Shown piece after piece: positions 1-9,486 of a DNA stretch of 16,487 nt (positions are counted from its first letter, which is position 1; every line of letters starts with the position of its first letter). The translations under genes were made by a program, and so were the position numbers. The notes beneath the pieces are model-generated. The model was not told where the DNA came from and ran no database searches. It saw only the letters and a list, made by a program, of their open reading frames with translations. Source of the DNA: Saccoglossus kowalevskii (taxonomy: Eukaryota; Hemichordata; Enteropneusta; Harrimaniidae); assembly GCF_000003605.2 (NCBI RefSeq), contig NW_003113980.1, forward strand, positions 83,506 through 99,992, given 5' to 3'.

Positions 1-602
1 AACAGACCTTGTAATACATATATGGATTCTAGGCTACTGTAGAGGTTTCAAACCTTAGAACACATGGAGTCTAGGCTACTGTGGAGGTAACAGATCTTAT
101 ATACATATATGGATTCTAGGCTACTGTGGAGGTTTCAGACCTTGGAACACATGGATTCTAGGCTACTGTAGAGGTAACAGACCTTGGAACACATGGATTC
201 TAGGCTACTGTGGAGGTTTCAGACCTTGGAACACATGGATTCTAGGCTACTGTGGAGGTAAGAGACCTTGTAATACATATATGGATTCTAGGCTACTGTA
301 GAGGTTTCAGACCTTGGAACACACATGGATTCTAGGCTACTGTGGAGGTAACAGACCTTGTAATACATATATGGATTCTAGGCTACTGTGGAGGTTTCAG
401 ACCTTGGAACACATGGATTCTCGGCTACTGTGGGGGTAACAGACCTTGTAATACATATATGGATTCTAGGCTACTGTAGAGGTTTCAGACCTTGGAACAC
501 ACATGGATTCTAGGCTACTGTGGAGCTTTCAGACTTTGGGACACATGGATTCTAGGCTACTGTAGAGGTTTCAGACCTTGGAACACACAACAATTCTAGG
601 CT
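1..602. repeat. Composite 42/46-bp minisatellite, 14 monomers
   Basis: Fourteen tandem monomers share the core ctaggctactgt(g/a)gaggt. Two monomer types recur: a 46-bp form containing gtaatacatatatgg and a 42-bp form containing ggaacacatgg. Where they alternate they form an 88-bp higher-order unit, but the order is irregular. The array starts before the window. Its last, degenerate monomer (about 585-602) merges into the final exon of the lectin gene. Divergence between copies is low, which suggests recent expansion. Confidence 0.95.
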
Positions 603-743
603 ACTATGGTACCTTTTTCTGTCTGACATATGTAACCTGTGGGTTGTGTACTGCTACATGGTAGATCATTCCATTTTCCATTTTGAATATCAACACAGTC
701 TTCATCATCATTATAATTATCAGGCTGGTCAGTTCCCCAATTG
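596..743 (-). CDS. Lectin exon 4 (sugar-binding loop and C terminus)
   Basis: The exon follows the acceptor ttctgtag. It encodes NWGTDQPDN, EDCVDI, GKWNDLPC and GYICQ, completing the CTLD, then the tail TEKGTIVA and a TAG stop (596-598). The last codons (GTA GCC TAG) match the consensus of the flanking repeat. Alternatively a weak donor at AAAAAG|GTACCA could continue the gene beyond the window, but the in-frame stop is simpler. Confidence 0.85.
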
Positions 744-3700
744 CTACAGAAAAGAAATATGAAATTAAATCATGATATGGCACCAGACTGAAAATAGTTT
801 TTTGAGTCATTTTGATCGGTGGCAACACACATATCGTGTGTGGCATCATATTGCTACTAGACATCCATTTAACATTCAATTTTGATTCTATTTTTAGTAA
901 TTCAATAAACTTGGCTGTACTCGCTTGCCAGGCATTGCCTGCTACATATTACTAATTTGAATTTTCTGACGTTGATTCATTTTCCCAAAGTAACATATCC
1001 ACAGAATCATGATGACATTTTGAAAATCACATACTCCCATAGTCAGACTTTAAATAGTCGTTTTCAACTGACAAATTAGATACATGTCTATAACAACTTT
1101 ATCTAGTCTCGTCTTAGAAACTAAACACTCACACATATCCATAATCATCCAGAAAAACTCCATCTACCCAAATAAAGGCATCTTCGTTGACTACATCATG
1201 GAGACCAATCCAAAACAACTGTTGTGTTGAGGAATCTGTCAGTGAAGTCACATAGTCCTATAAAACACAAAAGTAACATTCAAATTACCAATTCTATTCA
1301 ATATTCTGTTTATAAAAATATTTTATAATTTGTATAAATCCATATGAGTGTTAGAGACGCATTAAAATTACTTTAAATTTAAGATTTGCTTTTCAAATGA
1401 GAAGCTTGGGAACTAATATTTGTCTGCTATTTGAGATGCACAACATGAAAACATGGTGATTCACATTATCAAAATTTATAATACATACAGAAAATACATT
1501 TGATTTTTCATCCATGGTTTTTAGTTCCAGAGCACCTCTGTGATGAATTCAATTTAAATCTGCGTTTTTTAGATACCAGAAATGGGCTAATAATTTCAAT
1601 ATGCATGTTTTTAAACATTAAACTTTTAAACATCATGTCTATGGATTACCCCATGGATGAACGTAATGAATACAAAATAAGCAATTATTATGCATAGATT
1701 TAGATCTTTATATTATTTCAGGGCACACATGTACAATATTCATTAGAATGTGATGATTAATCCTAACTACGGGTTAGTGGAAAACTGAAAAATAAATTAT
1801 TAAATTACAGAAATTAGGTAATTATTGTGAACGTATATAAACCCAAAACTAAATAGATCATCACATTGTGTTAGAGTATATATGTAATTCATTAAATTAA
1901 GATCAGTACTGTCACAGACCATTTATGTATGAAGTTTCATTGAAATGTGATTAGAACCAAAAAATTATGAATTATTATGCAAATTAGATAATTAATATGA
2001 TCTGATATTAACCCAAAACTGAGGAAGACTGTGCACTGTTCTTTGCACAAGGAAGTAAACAATTAGTTAATTGAGTTTCATCCAATTAGCAATTGGATTA
2101 ATTTGAATACTGTAACTGCTTGAATTTCACAATATAAATTGTCATCAGTGAAAATTACTTTAGCAAAATTTTCTTTCAAGATAGCCATCAAATCCTGAAT
2201 TTGCAAAACTTTTACTGAATGAGTGAAACTGCAAACAATAAGTAACATTCAGATATATATGAGCTCTGAAGCCAATACTAAAGTAGGTGATTTTCTGTTC
2301 AACTGCGAGATCTTGCATTTCTTTATTTCATAGCTCACATCGAAAGCTCCTTACTTCATCGAAATTGCCTATCATCAAATGTGAACAGCACATTGTTAAC
2401 CATGGAAATATCCCCCAAAATACTTTTGCGTTTGTCAATCCCATTGTGATGTTTGTCGCCACTACGATGTTATGACATTTGTTTGTCCTGTTTGAAGGGG
2501 AGTCGTCAAATGCGCATGCGTCTGATGGCCATAGCGTGTCATTGTTTACAAACAAGCATCTACTCATTAACCTAGACTGGCAAAGTCATGACTTCTTTTT
2601 TGTTTTACAAAAAGAAATAATTAATTGTTCTTCTATTCCTTTTAACGTGATCGCGAAAATTAACCTGACCGCTAAAGAAATCCCGACTGGACGCATCTGC
2701 TGGCATTTGACTGCTACTAATTATTCATGATGTCATTGATTTATGATTATTCATGAGTGGGTGTGTGAAAGTAAACGTGACTTTTTAAAGGTTGATTCGA
2801 TTCGATTGCAGAGATGGATACTTTAACTTTTTTAAGTTCAACGGCGATACTTTCATCCATGTTTACTGAAAACAAGTCAATTTAAATGTCCAATGTATAT
2901 AAGTAGTCTTTCAAAATCGTCGAGACCTCAGAAGTGAACATCAACACAGATAAGAGATGACGTATACAGCTGCACTCTGATTCGTTGTCAATGCTAGTCA
3001 ACATCTTTTAATTAGCATAATCACTGGAGTGATTCTGCTCCGGTTTTCACTCCAACGCAGGGGGTCGCCTGCAGATGCGTTCAGTCGGGATTTCTTTTGC
3101 AGTCACGCTAGTTTTCGCGATCATGTTAAAAAAGCTAAATTGACAATTATTTGTATTTTTTTTTGTAACACAAAAAAGAAGTCCCGACTTTGCCAGTCTA
3201 CCATGAACCATGTGTTCTTAGCATGTGTTGTTATCGTCGCTTGGGACTCAATTTCCGCGCATGCGCAGGTGACGAACTTCCCGCTTTAAGTATTGCATTG
3301 TGGGAAATGATCAACAAAAAAGGATATTTGTTGATTTGTTGAGTTTTCATAGGGTATACCATTAAAGCTCCATCTAAATTACAAATGGTTCGCCTCCATT
3401 ATTATATTATTATTCTATTATTTGTTTCCGATTATAATATAATTAGGGGGAAAATAATAAAAAATGGTACTGATCGATTTATTTGAATTTTCAGCGATGA
3501 ATCATTTTACAAAACTACACTTACATTTACTCCACTAGAATCAATGACGACCAACATCCCCCCTTTGTCTTCACATGCCGTCTTCGCATCAGACCACGTG
3601 ATAGATCCATCTTTATCATTCATGTAATAACAACGATTCAGATAAACTGACCATCCCGCCGGGCATCTATATTTACAAAAAGCTGTAAAGACATAAACAG

Positions 3701-5739
3701 AACAGTTAGGCTGGCGTTAAACAATACTATGGCTACATTGAGTAAAGTAATTGTAGTACGACGCATTATTCCGCGCTTTAATCGTTATTGGGAGGATTGT
3801 GAGTTTCCAGAGTTTTGTCAAAGTGTATATGGTCAAACCTAGTGTCAAATTCACAGCATGGATGTTAGCCTAAATCGTAATCGGTGAACTGAGGACAAGA
3901 GAGCTTGCAACTGGAGTAAAAAAATAAGAAAACGCCACCAGCGGTCAACTGTAGATGAACAATTTAGTTCATCTTTCGGGAACGTCATTCCTTCTCCAGG
4001 GATGTTCATAAAACATGAAATGCGGCATGTTTTTTTATTACCACAACAATACTATCCCAACTATTGTTTTGTTTTTTTTTTAGGAAAAAAGTACGACGTC
4101 ATATTCTCATGGCATACGGTGGGGATAACAAACGTCATTAAAAACTAAACATAGTTCCCACCCCTGACATTCCCCCTCCTTAAGTTGATATGTTGTTGAC
4201 TTCTTCGCACATAAATTAGAATTATTTCATAGCGGCGAGATTACGTTCTACTAATTTTGCCGTATCGATCAACTTATTATCATTAGTTGGTTTTCTTCCA
4301 TTTTATCAGCCCGCGCCACTAAACACGTTACGTAAATTAATACCGCGTGCATGTATGTTAAAATTATATCCCATCATTCAGTTTGGGAGTTTGGGAAATC
4401 CTTAACCGATAATTTAAACAAAAGAATTTTAGGGGAGGGTTTCGTTGCCAAACTATTAATTTTTGAACTATCGCCGTTACAGAACTTTGCAGCCGTGGCT
4501 ATCGATTCGTCTAGACGTTTGATGTCATGAAGATGTACATACAATCTATGTATCAAGATTGATATCACTTTACATGACATCGGAATGGGTGCCAAGGTTT
4601 TAACCTCGTCTTGCGATCGCATGACTATGCGAAATAAGAAAGTCGGCTCTCGATATCAGCGACCTATTTGTTTAATGCTTCATTTGTACGCATGAGTTCA
4701 CACCATTGTAGTTATTCGTTTTTGATACTATGTCTAGCGCATTTGTAATTTTACAGTGAGTAAAAATATAAATATCTTGTGTTCGATATATTAGTGTTGG
4801 GTCTAAATTATCGTTGCAGTATGGCTGCCCTTTGAGTGTATGCCGACAAATAGCTAGAAGTTAATTTTTCTTTGAACAAAACATTTTCAGTTATTTACGC
4901 GATTTGTGTTCACCCAATCTAGTATTCAAAGTTTGTTGTCATTTTGTACCATGAAGAGCATTTAAAAAAAAAAAAAAAAATTTCAAATGTAAAATATAAC
5001 CCATATTTCGGGATTTACTTCTCCAGATAAACCACGCGGAATACAACGAACGTATATAATTAATAACTTTCGTTTATACGAGTGAAGTTGCGAAATTCGA
5101 GTCGAGCATATTATTGGGCATATATGTATGCAATGTATTATCATATAATGGAACAACACCATGACAGACGAAAATCAACCCAATTAAAAACTTTGAACGC
5201 TATTAGAATTTAAATCCGCATATAATACATGATGACCGTTGCAAATTTTCCGTAATATTGCGAACTTTTGCTTTCCAATAAACTATCTTATTATAATGAC
5301 ACAATGTAATGAACAATTCAGTTCAAATCTTACGACAGAACTTGAAGTTTACGCGAAAAATAAAAGTTTTGGGATAATGCGCATTTATGAAATTGATTAT
5401 TGAGGTTACCAAATGAAACACACATTTCCATGGAAAAACAATAGGAATGAAATACAGTGTTATATACGTGTTACCTTCTTTTTGGTCAATCACATAAAAT
5501 GCGGTGTGTCATCAAATTGAAATGAATTCTGTCGTTTTGTAAAGAACAAAGTAAATATACAAATAAATGAAATATAGGTATCGGCGACGCGCGACCACTA
5601 TATTCATCGTAATACATAATATTGGACAATATTACTTTTCTGTAACACTTATAGAATATATTTAAACTATCTATTTTAGAAATAGTAACTTACCCGGCAT
5701 AAGAAGACAGAGAAAAAGAAAACTTCTGTTAATCAGCAT
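596..5739 (-). CDS. Secreted C-type lectin, complete four-exon gene
   Basis: Joining 5694-5739, 3525-3682, 1133-1257 and 596-743 on the minus strand gives a 158-residue protein. All introns are GT-AG and all phases agree. Residues 1-16 form a signal peptide with a hydrophobic FLFLCLLMP core. The rest is one C-type lectin-like domain: CPAGW at 22-26, WSDAKTAC at 45-52, WIGL at 84-87, WVDG at 98-101, QPD at 116-118, WND at 134-136 and YICQ at 147-150. Expected disulphides are C22-C33 (long-form hairpin), C52-C149 and C126-C139; C18 is left unpaired. In this family QPD with WND marks the Ca2+/sugar site and predicts galactose-type preference. This is a family rule, not shown here. The start is supported by an in-frame TGA 36 bases upstream (5773-5775). 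The stop lies in the edge of the flanking minisatellite. An extracellular sugar-binding or defence role is likely; the specific gene is not named. Confidence 0.9.
744..1132 (-). other. Lectin intron 3
   Basis: AT-rich sequence with a GTGAGT donor and a tctgtag acceptor on the minus strand. No exon, RNA gene or clear repeat was recognised inside. Confidence 0.8.
1133..1257 (-). CDS. Lectin exon 3 (central CTLD, WIGL motif)
   Basis: The exon follows the acceptor ttttatag. The chosen donor is GT|GTGAGT, which keeps frame with exon 4. It encodes residues 69-109 and two bases of codon 110. It contains the hallmark FWIGL core and a WVDG strand. A donor two bases earlier would shift exon 4 out of the CTLD frame, so it was not used. 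Confidence 0.92.
1746..2030. repeat. Diverged AT-rich tandem pair with a short inverted repeat
   Basis: The block aattaggtaattattgtg followed by aacccaaaact (about 1814-1850) recurs diverged as aattagataattaatatg and aacccaaaact (about 1980-2020), roughly 170 bp later. The first copy is bracketed by AATGTGATGAT (about 1746) and its reverse complement ATCATCACATT (about 1857). This may be a small degenerate MITE. The family is not identified. Confidence 0.5.
2497..3284. mobile_element. Inverted-repeat (foldback-type) element, about 790 bp
   Basis: The outer ends are inverted copies: TCGTCAAATGCGCATGCG on the left and, read in reverse, TCGTCACCTGCGCATGCG on the right. Inner arms also pair, for example AGACTGGCAAAGTC near 2575-2590 with its inverse near 3190, and the region around tcgcgaaaattaacctg with its inverse near 3115-3130. 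The two arms of about 220 bp flank a unique centre (about 2730-3050). No target duplication is clear and no transposase is encoded. Short open frames in the arms are by-products. The family is not named. Confidence 0.72.
3525..3682 (-). CDS. Lectin exon 2 (N-terminal half of the CTLD)
   Basis: The exon follows an acceptor ending tttacag and ends at AAT|GTAAGT. It encodes residues 16 (shared codon) to 68, including the long-form Cys pair around CPAGW and NRCYY, then TWSDAKTAC and MLVVID. The TWSDAKTAC segment is the usual alpha-1/alpha-2 region of a CTLD. Confidence 0.92.
3683..5693 (-). other. Lectin intron 1
   Basis: A 2.0-kb AT-rich intron with donor GTAAGT and acceptor tttacag. It contains a 17-base A tract at 4964-4980. 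An 82-codon minus-strand frame (4374-4622) lacks any family signature and is not called. Nothing else was recognised. Confidence 0.8.
4964..4980 (+). repeat. Poly(A) tract, 17 bases
   Basis: An uninterrupted run of A inside lectin intron 1. No target duplication or retroposon body was recognised beside it, so it may be simple slippage. Confidence 0.9.
5694..5739 (-). CDS. Lectin exon 1 (signal peptide)
   Basis: This coding part starts at ATG (5737-5739) and encodes 15 residues, MLINRSFLFLCLLMP, plus one base. It ends at a consensus donor, G|GTAAGT. Cleavage is likely near residue 16. The 5' UTR and transcription start could not be placed, and no clear TATA box was seen. Confidence 0.88.
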
Positions 5740-5968
5740 TTTGTAGTTAGAAATGACTGTTGCATAAACGTGTCATAAGTGTGTAACTGTTAGTTGTGAC
5801 TCTATCAGTACGATACGCCCTCTAAAACAAACAAATACCGAAGATCATCATAACGCATATCGTGTTTACATTGTTTATGAACTTTGGTTGAGTGATGACA
5901 AAATATGGACCTGTTTGGTCTTTTACGGATCAGTATGCGTTAGTATTTGTTTGATCTACATTCACCTA
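5740..5968 (-). promoter_or_regulatory. Presumed lectin promoter and 5' UTR
   Basis: This is the 230-bp stretch between the lectin ATG and the adjacent MITE. It must include the 5' UTR and probably the core promoter unless a non-coding upstream exon exists. No TATA box or recognised factor site could be assigned by eye. An in-frame stop at 5773-5775 limits the reading frame. Confidence 0.35.
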
Positions 5969-6268
5969 TTAAAGGGCGGTGGTCCTCGCGCTGCGCATGT
6001 GCGACATTTGTGTTGATAAACATTGATCCTCCCACAGTGCGCTCTTCTAATGGAAATCACAAGTATGAGGATTTACCTGGGCGCGACTTGCACTAACTAC
6101 CGCGGGTGACTCCTTCGATACATTTCAATCACCTCAAAATATACGATTAGAGCTTGGTAACGTCTAGTTTGTACTCGTTGATCTCCACAACAGACAAAGC
6201 CGCCATCTTTGTTTATATGAGACTCGTATATCTCGCGCATGCGTGGCGCGACGACTACCACCCTTTAA
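5969..6268. mobile_element. piggyBac-like MITE with TTAA target sites
   Basis: A 292-bp element (5973-6264) is bounded on both sides by TTAA. Its ends are inverted repeats of about 35 bp: AGGGCGGTGGTCCTCGCGC at left and, in reverse, AGGGTGGTAGTCGTCGCGC at right, both continuing into a CGCATG-rich stretch. TTAA duplication is the hallmark of piggyBac-type insertion. There is no transposase, so it is non-autonomous. The element is far more CpG-rich than its surroundings. Confidence 0.82.
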
Positions 6269-6632
6269 TCTTATTCGCGACTTGTAAGGCGAAGAATAAA
6301 ATAATGTCACTTTCGGCAGATCCGGTGGTGTACGTGACGGCGACGGCAGTTTTTCAAATTACTGGTACTCGTGAAATAACGTTTCTTTGTTCGAGCTTTC
6401 ATAAAAAAAATGGAGACATATGATTTACAGATATGTTCGCAGTAAATAAGCGAGACAGTTCAATCATGATAGCGACGATTTTACAAGAAATTGAGACGGC
6501 ATCCATGAGCTGGTTTTTTTTGTCAATTTTTTTATATTTTTCACTGAATTGATCAATAGATTATATGTTTAATTTACATAATGATTTAGCTAATTGTATA
6601 CGTTTCCGTTATATCTCAAGAGATACTCCACA

Positions 6633-6746
6633 GACCATGCGTCAGATGGCCATAGCGTGTCATTGTTTATAAACATGCGTCTAGTACCAATGAGCCTTTG
6701 CGTTTTTAGCGTGTGTTGTTATCGTCGCTTGGAACTCAATTCCCGC
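6633..6746. mobile_element. Internally deleted relative of the 2497-3284 element
   Basis: The left part (6636-6681) matches 2515-2563, sharing gatggccatagcgtgtcatt. The right part (about 6701-6746) matches about 3215-3260, sharing gtgttgttatcgtcgcttgg. The intervening 650 bp of the larger copy are absent. This supports a dispersed family whose short members arose by internal deletion. Confidence 0.7.
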
Positions 6747-6779
6747 TTCAATTTCAGAACCCTTCTTAACTGTTTCTCA

Positions 6780-7040
6780 GACATTCCAAGAAATACTCAA
6801 CAAATTTCAATGAAACCTGGTACATAAATAATCCATGCACCTGACAGATTCTTGGTTGAAATTTGTACATATTAAAGTTTTAATTTGCTTAGTAATTAGT
6901 CAACTGTAACCTTTCGCAAGAACCACTCAATAAATTTAAAAAACAACATCAATAGATTGTACAAGGAAACTTGGTACATAAGTGGTCTGGTATAATCCTC
7001 CCATCCCGTTGAAATTCGTGCATAATAATAACATCGTCAG
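6780..7040 (+). repeat. Diverged tandem pair, about 165-bp unit
   Basis: Two degenerate copies each hold a motif like actcaacaaatttcaatgaaacctggtacataa, here split as actcaacaaatttcaatg then aaacctggtacataa. A cat/ccc-rich spacer follows, then gttgaaatttgtacat. Copies start near 6795 and 6925. The function is unknown; it may be a decayed retroelement. Confidence 0.5.
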
Positions 7041-7479
7041 TATACTAGAAAATTTGACTGAGAACATATTTGTGGAGTTTGGTGGCCATATCTTTCAACA
7101 ATGAATTATTGGCATTCAGATTGTGTAAGGTTCTGATACCTGCATGACAAAAATACAGACAATGACACCACTGTCAATGATAGATGGGGTTTCCGTGACC
7201 ACTACAAGATTAAGGTCCTACCATAATAAACACTCATACTCATTAATATCGATAAAATAATGGGGCCATCTGTGAACAGAGGGCTCTGATTCATGATTAC
7301 ACTATCAGCTGCCATATTTGTAGTTTATGTAAGTTTTTGTGCTTATCTAATTGACTATTCAGGGTATTTCCTCAAAGTCAAAACTGATCACATAATCTGT
7401 ATATAAAAATCCCAGTTATGAACTGAAACAAGCAGCCTCTCAGCTGAGATAGTTTCGCTGTTAGCAATGCACATATCTG

Positions 7480-7895
7480 AGGTATATGTATACAGTTGTA
7501 GTATCAAAGCAATTGGACTTGACGTTTTTGACAAAAAGTCAAAAATATCACTTTCTACCAAAAATATTCATCAAAACTAAAGAATTGAAGATATCATCAG
7601 AAATCTGAGAGAGGTCTACCTGTAATACCTATATGTATAATATCAAAACTTCTTACCAAAACCAAAAATATTCATCAAAATTGGAGAATTGAAGATATCA
7701 TCACGAAATGAACAAATCTGAGAAAGTTCCTATGTAGTACCTACATGTGTATGTATAATATCAAAGCAATCAGACTTCAATCAAACAAGAAGTCGAAAAC
7801 ATCACTTCTTACCAAAAATATTCAACAAATATTGAACAAATCTGAGAGAGGTCTACCTGTAGTACCTATATGTATATTATCAAAGCAATCAGAGC
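7480..7895 (+). repeat. Irregular diverged tandem repeats
   Basis: Blocks beginning accaaaaatattca occur at 7557, 7661 and 7811. Each is followed by aatctgagagaggtctacct-like and cctatatgtataatatcaaag-like segments. Spacings of 104 and 150 bp give a partial 254-bp higher-order period. No coding potential is evident. Confidence 0.65.
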
Positions 7896-9042
7896 GGAGC
7901 TAAAAAGTTGACACAGACGCCGGTGAACAATCACGTATATGATAAGCTCCACTCAAAAACGACGACAGCAGAACTAAAAACAGAAAGCCCTACAATGGTT
8001 GATAAGCTTCAGGAATATTTTAGAAAAGTAAATATCAAGACAATTGTTGCATAATTACTGATATTTAATAATATTTTTATACAATTATTACGATCACATA
8101 AATAATAAAAATATTTTTGACAATCTTAAAAAAAACACAATTTGTTACAGCATATTTAAAAAATTAGAAATAAGATTTTAAAAAATAATGCTTTGATAAA
8201 ATTAATAACAAATATCATTAATATTACAGTACATAAATATGCAAAGTACATTTGAATAGGAAAATTGCATATTATAGAATTATCAATACCTGTGAATTTT
8301 AAAACGCCTGTGAATTTCAAAAGTCAAACATACAGAAAAACACAAAAGGCAGGCATGCATTGCAAATCAACTTTGCCCAAGTTTCGTGTTAACAGTCATC
8401 GTGTCACGTCCTCTTCGGCATGGGACTCATAGCGGTGTATACAATGCATATAAAATACATTGTTTATTTAGATGAAATTCGAAAATTCAAACTCGCAGTG
8501 CACGGCGACCACCGCCCTTTAAGAGTTGCCATATCAATTTAGGGGAAAGGTGCCTCGGGCACATGTACAGAAAAACAGACAGGTATTCACAATCCAATTC
8601 TATGAGAAATGATTCACACTGAATTGTGATTGAGAATGTTGAATACAGTAATGTCGTAGACTCTATATTTATGGGTTTCAATGTAAATAATACATTTTAA
8701 TATTTCAGTTTCATAACTTGAAGATTTCTTCGGTACTAAGTTGGCAGAAATATACCACAATAAGAAATGGCAGACAGTTTGTGTGATTCAACAATGAAAA
8801 TTGGCTAATTAAAATGTGACAAAAATAATGAGTCACCTCAAATAACCTGTGTACTAAACTGTAGTGAAATACCATAAGCATTTCGTTAGATACAAGACAT
8901 ACTGATAGCAACTTCAATACAACAGTAGACATTGCAAGTAGACAATTCAGTGCACTACATTCTAGTTGAAAGAAACATGATGGAATTGTAGAGACTAAGC
9001 ACAGTGAAAACTGAATTTAAAACATGTGTATCATTAAATAGT
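7896..9042. other. Intergenic, no gene recognised
   Basis: AT-rich sequence between the lectin promoter side and the presumed 3' end of the PAQR gene. Apart from the solo MITE end at 8515-8522, nothing coding or structured was recognised. A minus-strand AATAAA (forward tttatt at 8463-8468) could be a distant polyadenylation signal for the PAQR gene, but this is weak. Confidence 0.5.
8487..8522. mobile_element. Solo end of the TTAA MITE family
   Basis: Read on the minus strand, TTAA at 8519-8522 is followed by AGGGCGGTGGTCGCCGTGC. This is the same terminal motif as the 5969-6268 element. No matching partner end was found to the left, so this is a truncated or solo terminus. Confidence 0.6.
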
Positions 9043-9060
9043 AAAAAAAAAAAAAAAAAA
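9043..9060 (+). repeat. Poly(A) tract, 18 bases
   Basis: An uninterrupted A run followed by an A-rich stretch (tataagcaaaataaataaaa). No retroposon body was identified. Confidence 0.9.
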
Positions 9061-9156
9061 TATAAGCAAAATAAATAAAACATTCTTTGTGTTCATTCTA
9101 ATAATATAAATTTTAAGTTTTACATCAGAAAAAATTATGCAGGACCTGTTTGAAGA

Positions 9157-9320
9157 CTGGTTTGAACCAGACACTGTCAGAAAAGACTATTTTGTCAGAA
9201 CCTGTTTGAGCTAAATCTCACTGGTGAAAACTGGTTTGAACCAGACACTGTCAGAAAAGACTATTTTGTCAGAACCTGTTTGAGCTGAATCTCACTGGTG
9301 AAAACTGGTTTGAACCAGTT
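9157..9320. repeat. 74-bp tandem repeat with hairpin core
   Basis: Units start at 9157 and 9231, with a partial third at 9305. The two full units are nearly identical (a ctaaat/ctgaat difference). Each starts with CTGGTTTGAACCAG or a near version, a self-complementary hairpin with 6-bp arms. The array ends only about 24 bp past the PAQR stop codon on the transcribed side, so it should lie in the 3' UTR. Confidence 0.9.
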
Positions 9321-9343
9321 TTCTCTGGATCGGACTGAAATAA

Positions 9344-9486
9344 CTATATCACAGACAAGGTTTCAGAGCATGGATTGTCATATCTGAATTGCATTAGCAG
9401 TAGTCCACACTGGTGCCACCAGAAGAAAGCTATTATAATTGTAATATGCCACCACTGATGACTCGATCCGATGTAATCAACTTTGC
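9344..9486 (-). CDS. PAQR3-like exon D (HxxxH and C terminus)
   Basis: The exon follows the acceptor ttcattacag. It encodes YIGSSHQWWH with the HxxxH motif, the final helix through AFFWWHQCGLLLMQF, and the tail RYDNPCSETLSVI before TAG (9344-9346). The length and end fit the family C terminus. Confidence 0.93.

Larger units (their letters stand above)
1258..3524 (-). other. Lectin intron 2, repeat-bearing
   Basis: This 2.27-kb intron has a GTAAGT donor and a ttatag acceptor. It contains a pair of diverged AT-rich repeats (about 1740-2030) and the inverted-repeat element at 2497-3284. An AT-only stretch of attatt words lies near 3397-3440. No additional coding exon was found on either strand. 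Confidence 0.8.

Noticed and set aside
604-879. 91-codon minus-strand open frame
   Set aside because: It is a wrong-frame reading of lectin exon 4; the CTLD motifs appear only in the spliced frame.
2287-2730. Overlapping open frames on both strands
   Set aside because: They fall in the left arm of the inverted-repeat element and share no family signature; the right-arm frame at 3029-3289 is the same kind of by-product.
4374-4622. 82-codon minus-strand frame in lectin intron 1
   Set aside because: No recognised domain, no splice partners and ordinary AT-rich context; kept only as an unverified possibility.
6154-6423. 89-codon plus-strand frame near the MITE
   Set aside because: It partly overlaps the MITE right end and has no family resemblance. 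A locally CpG-rich MSLSADPVVYVTATA segment looks coding-like, but no downstream exon was found.
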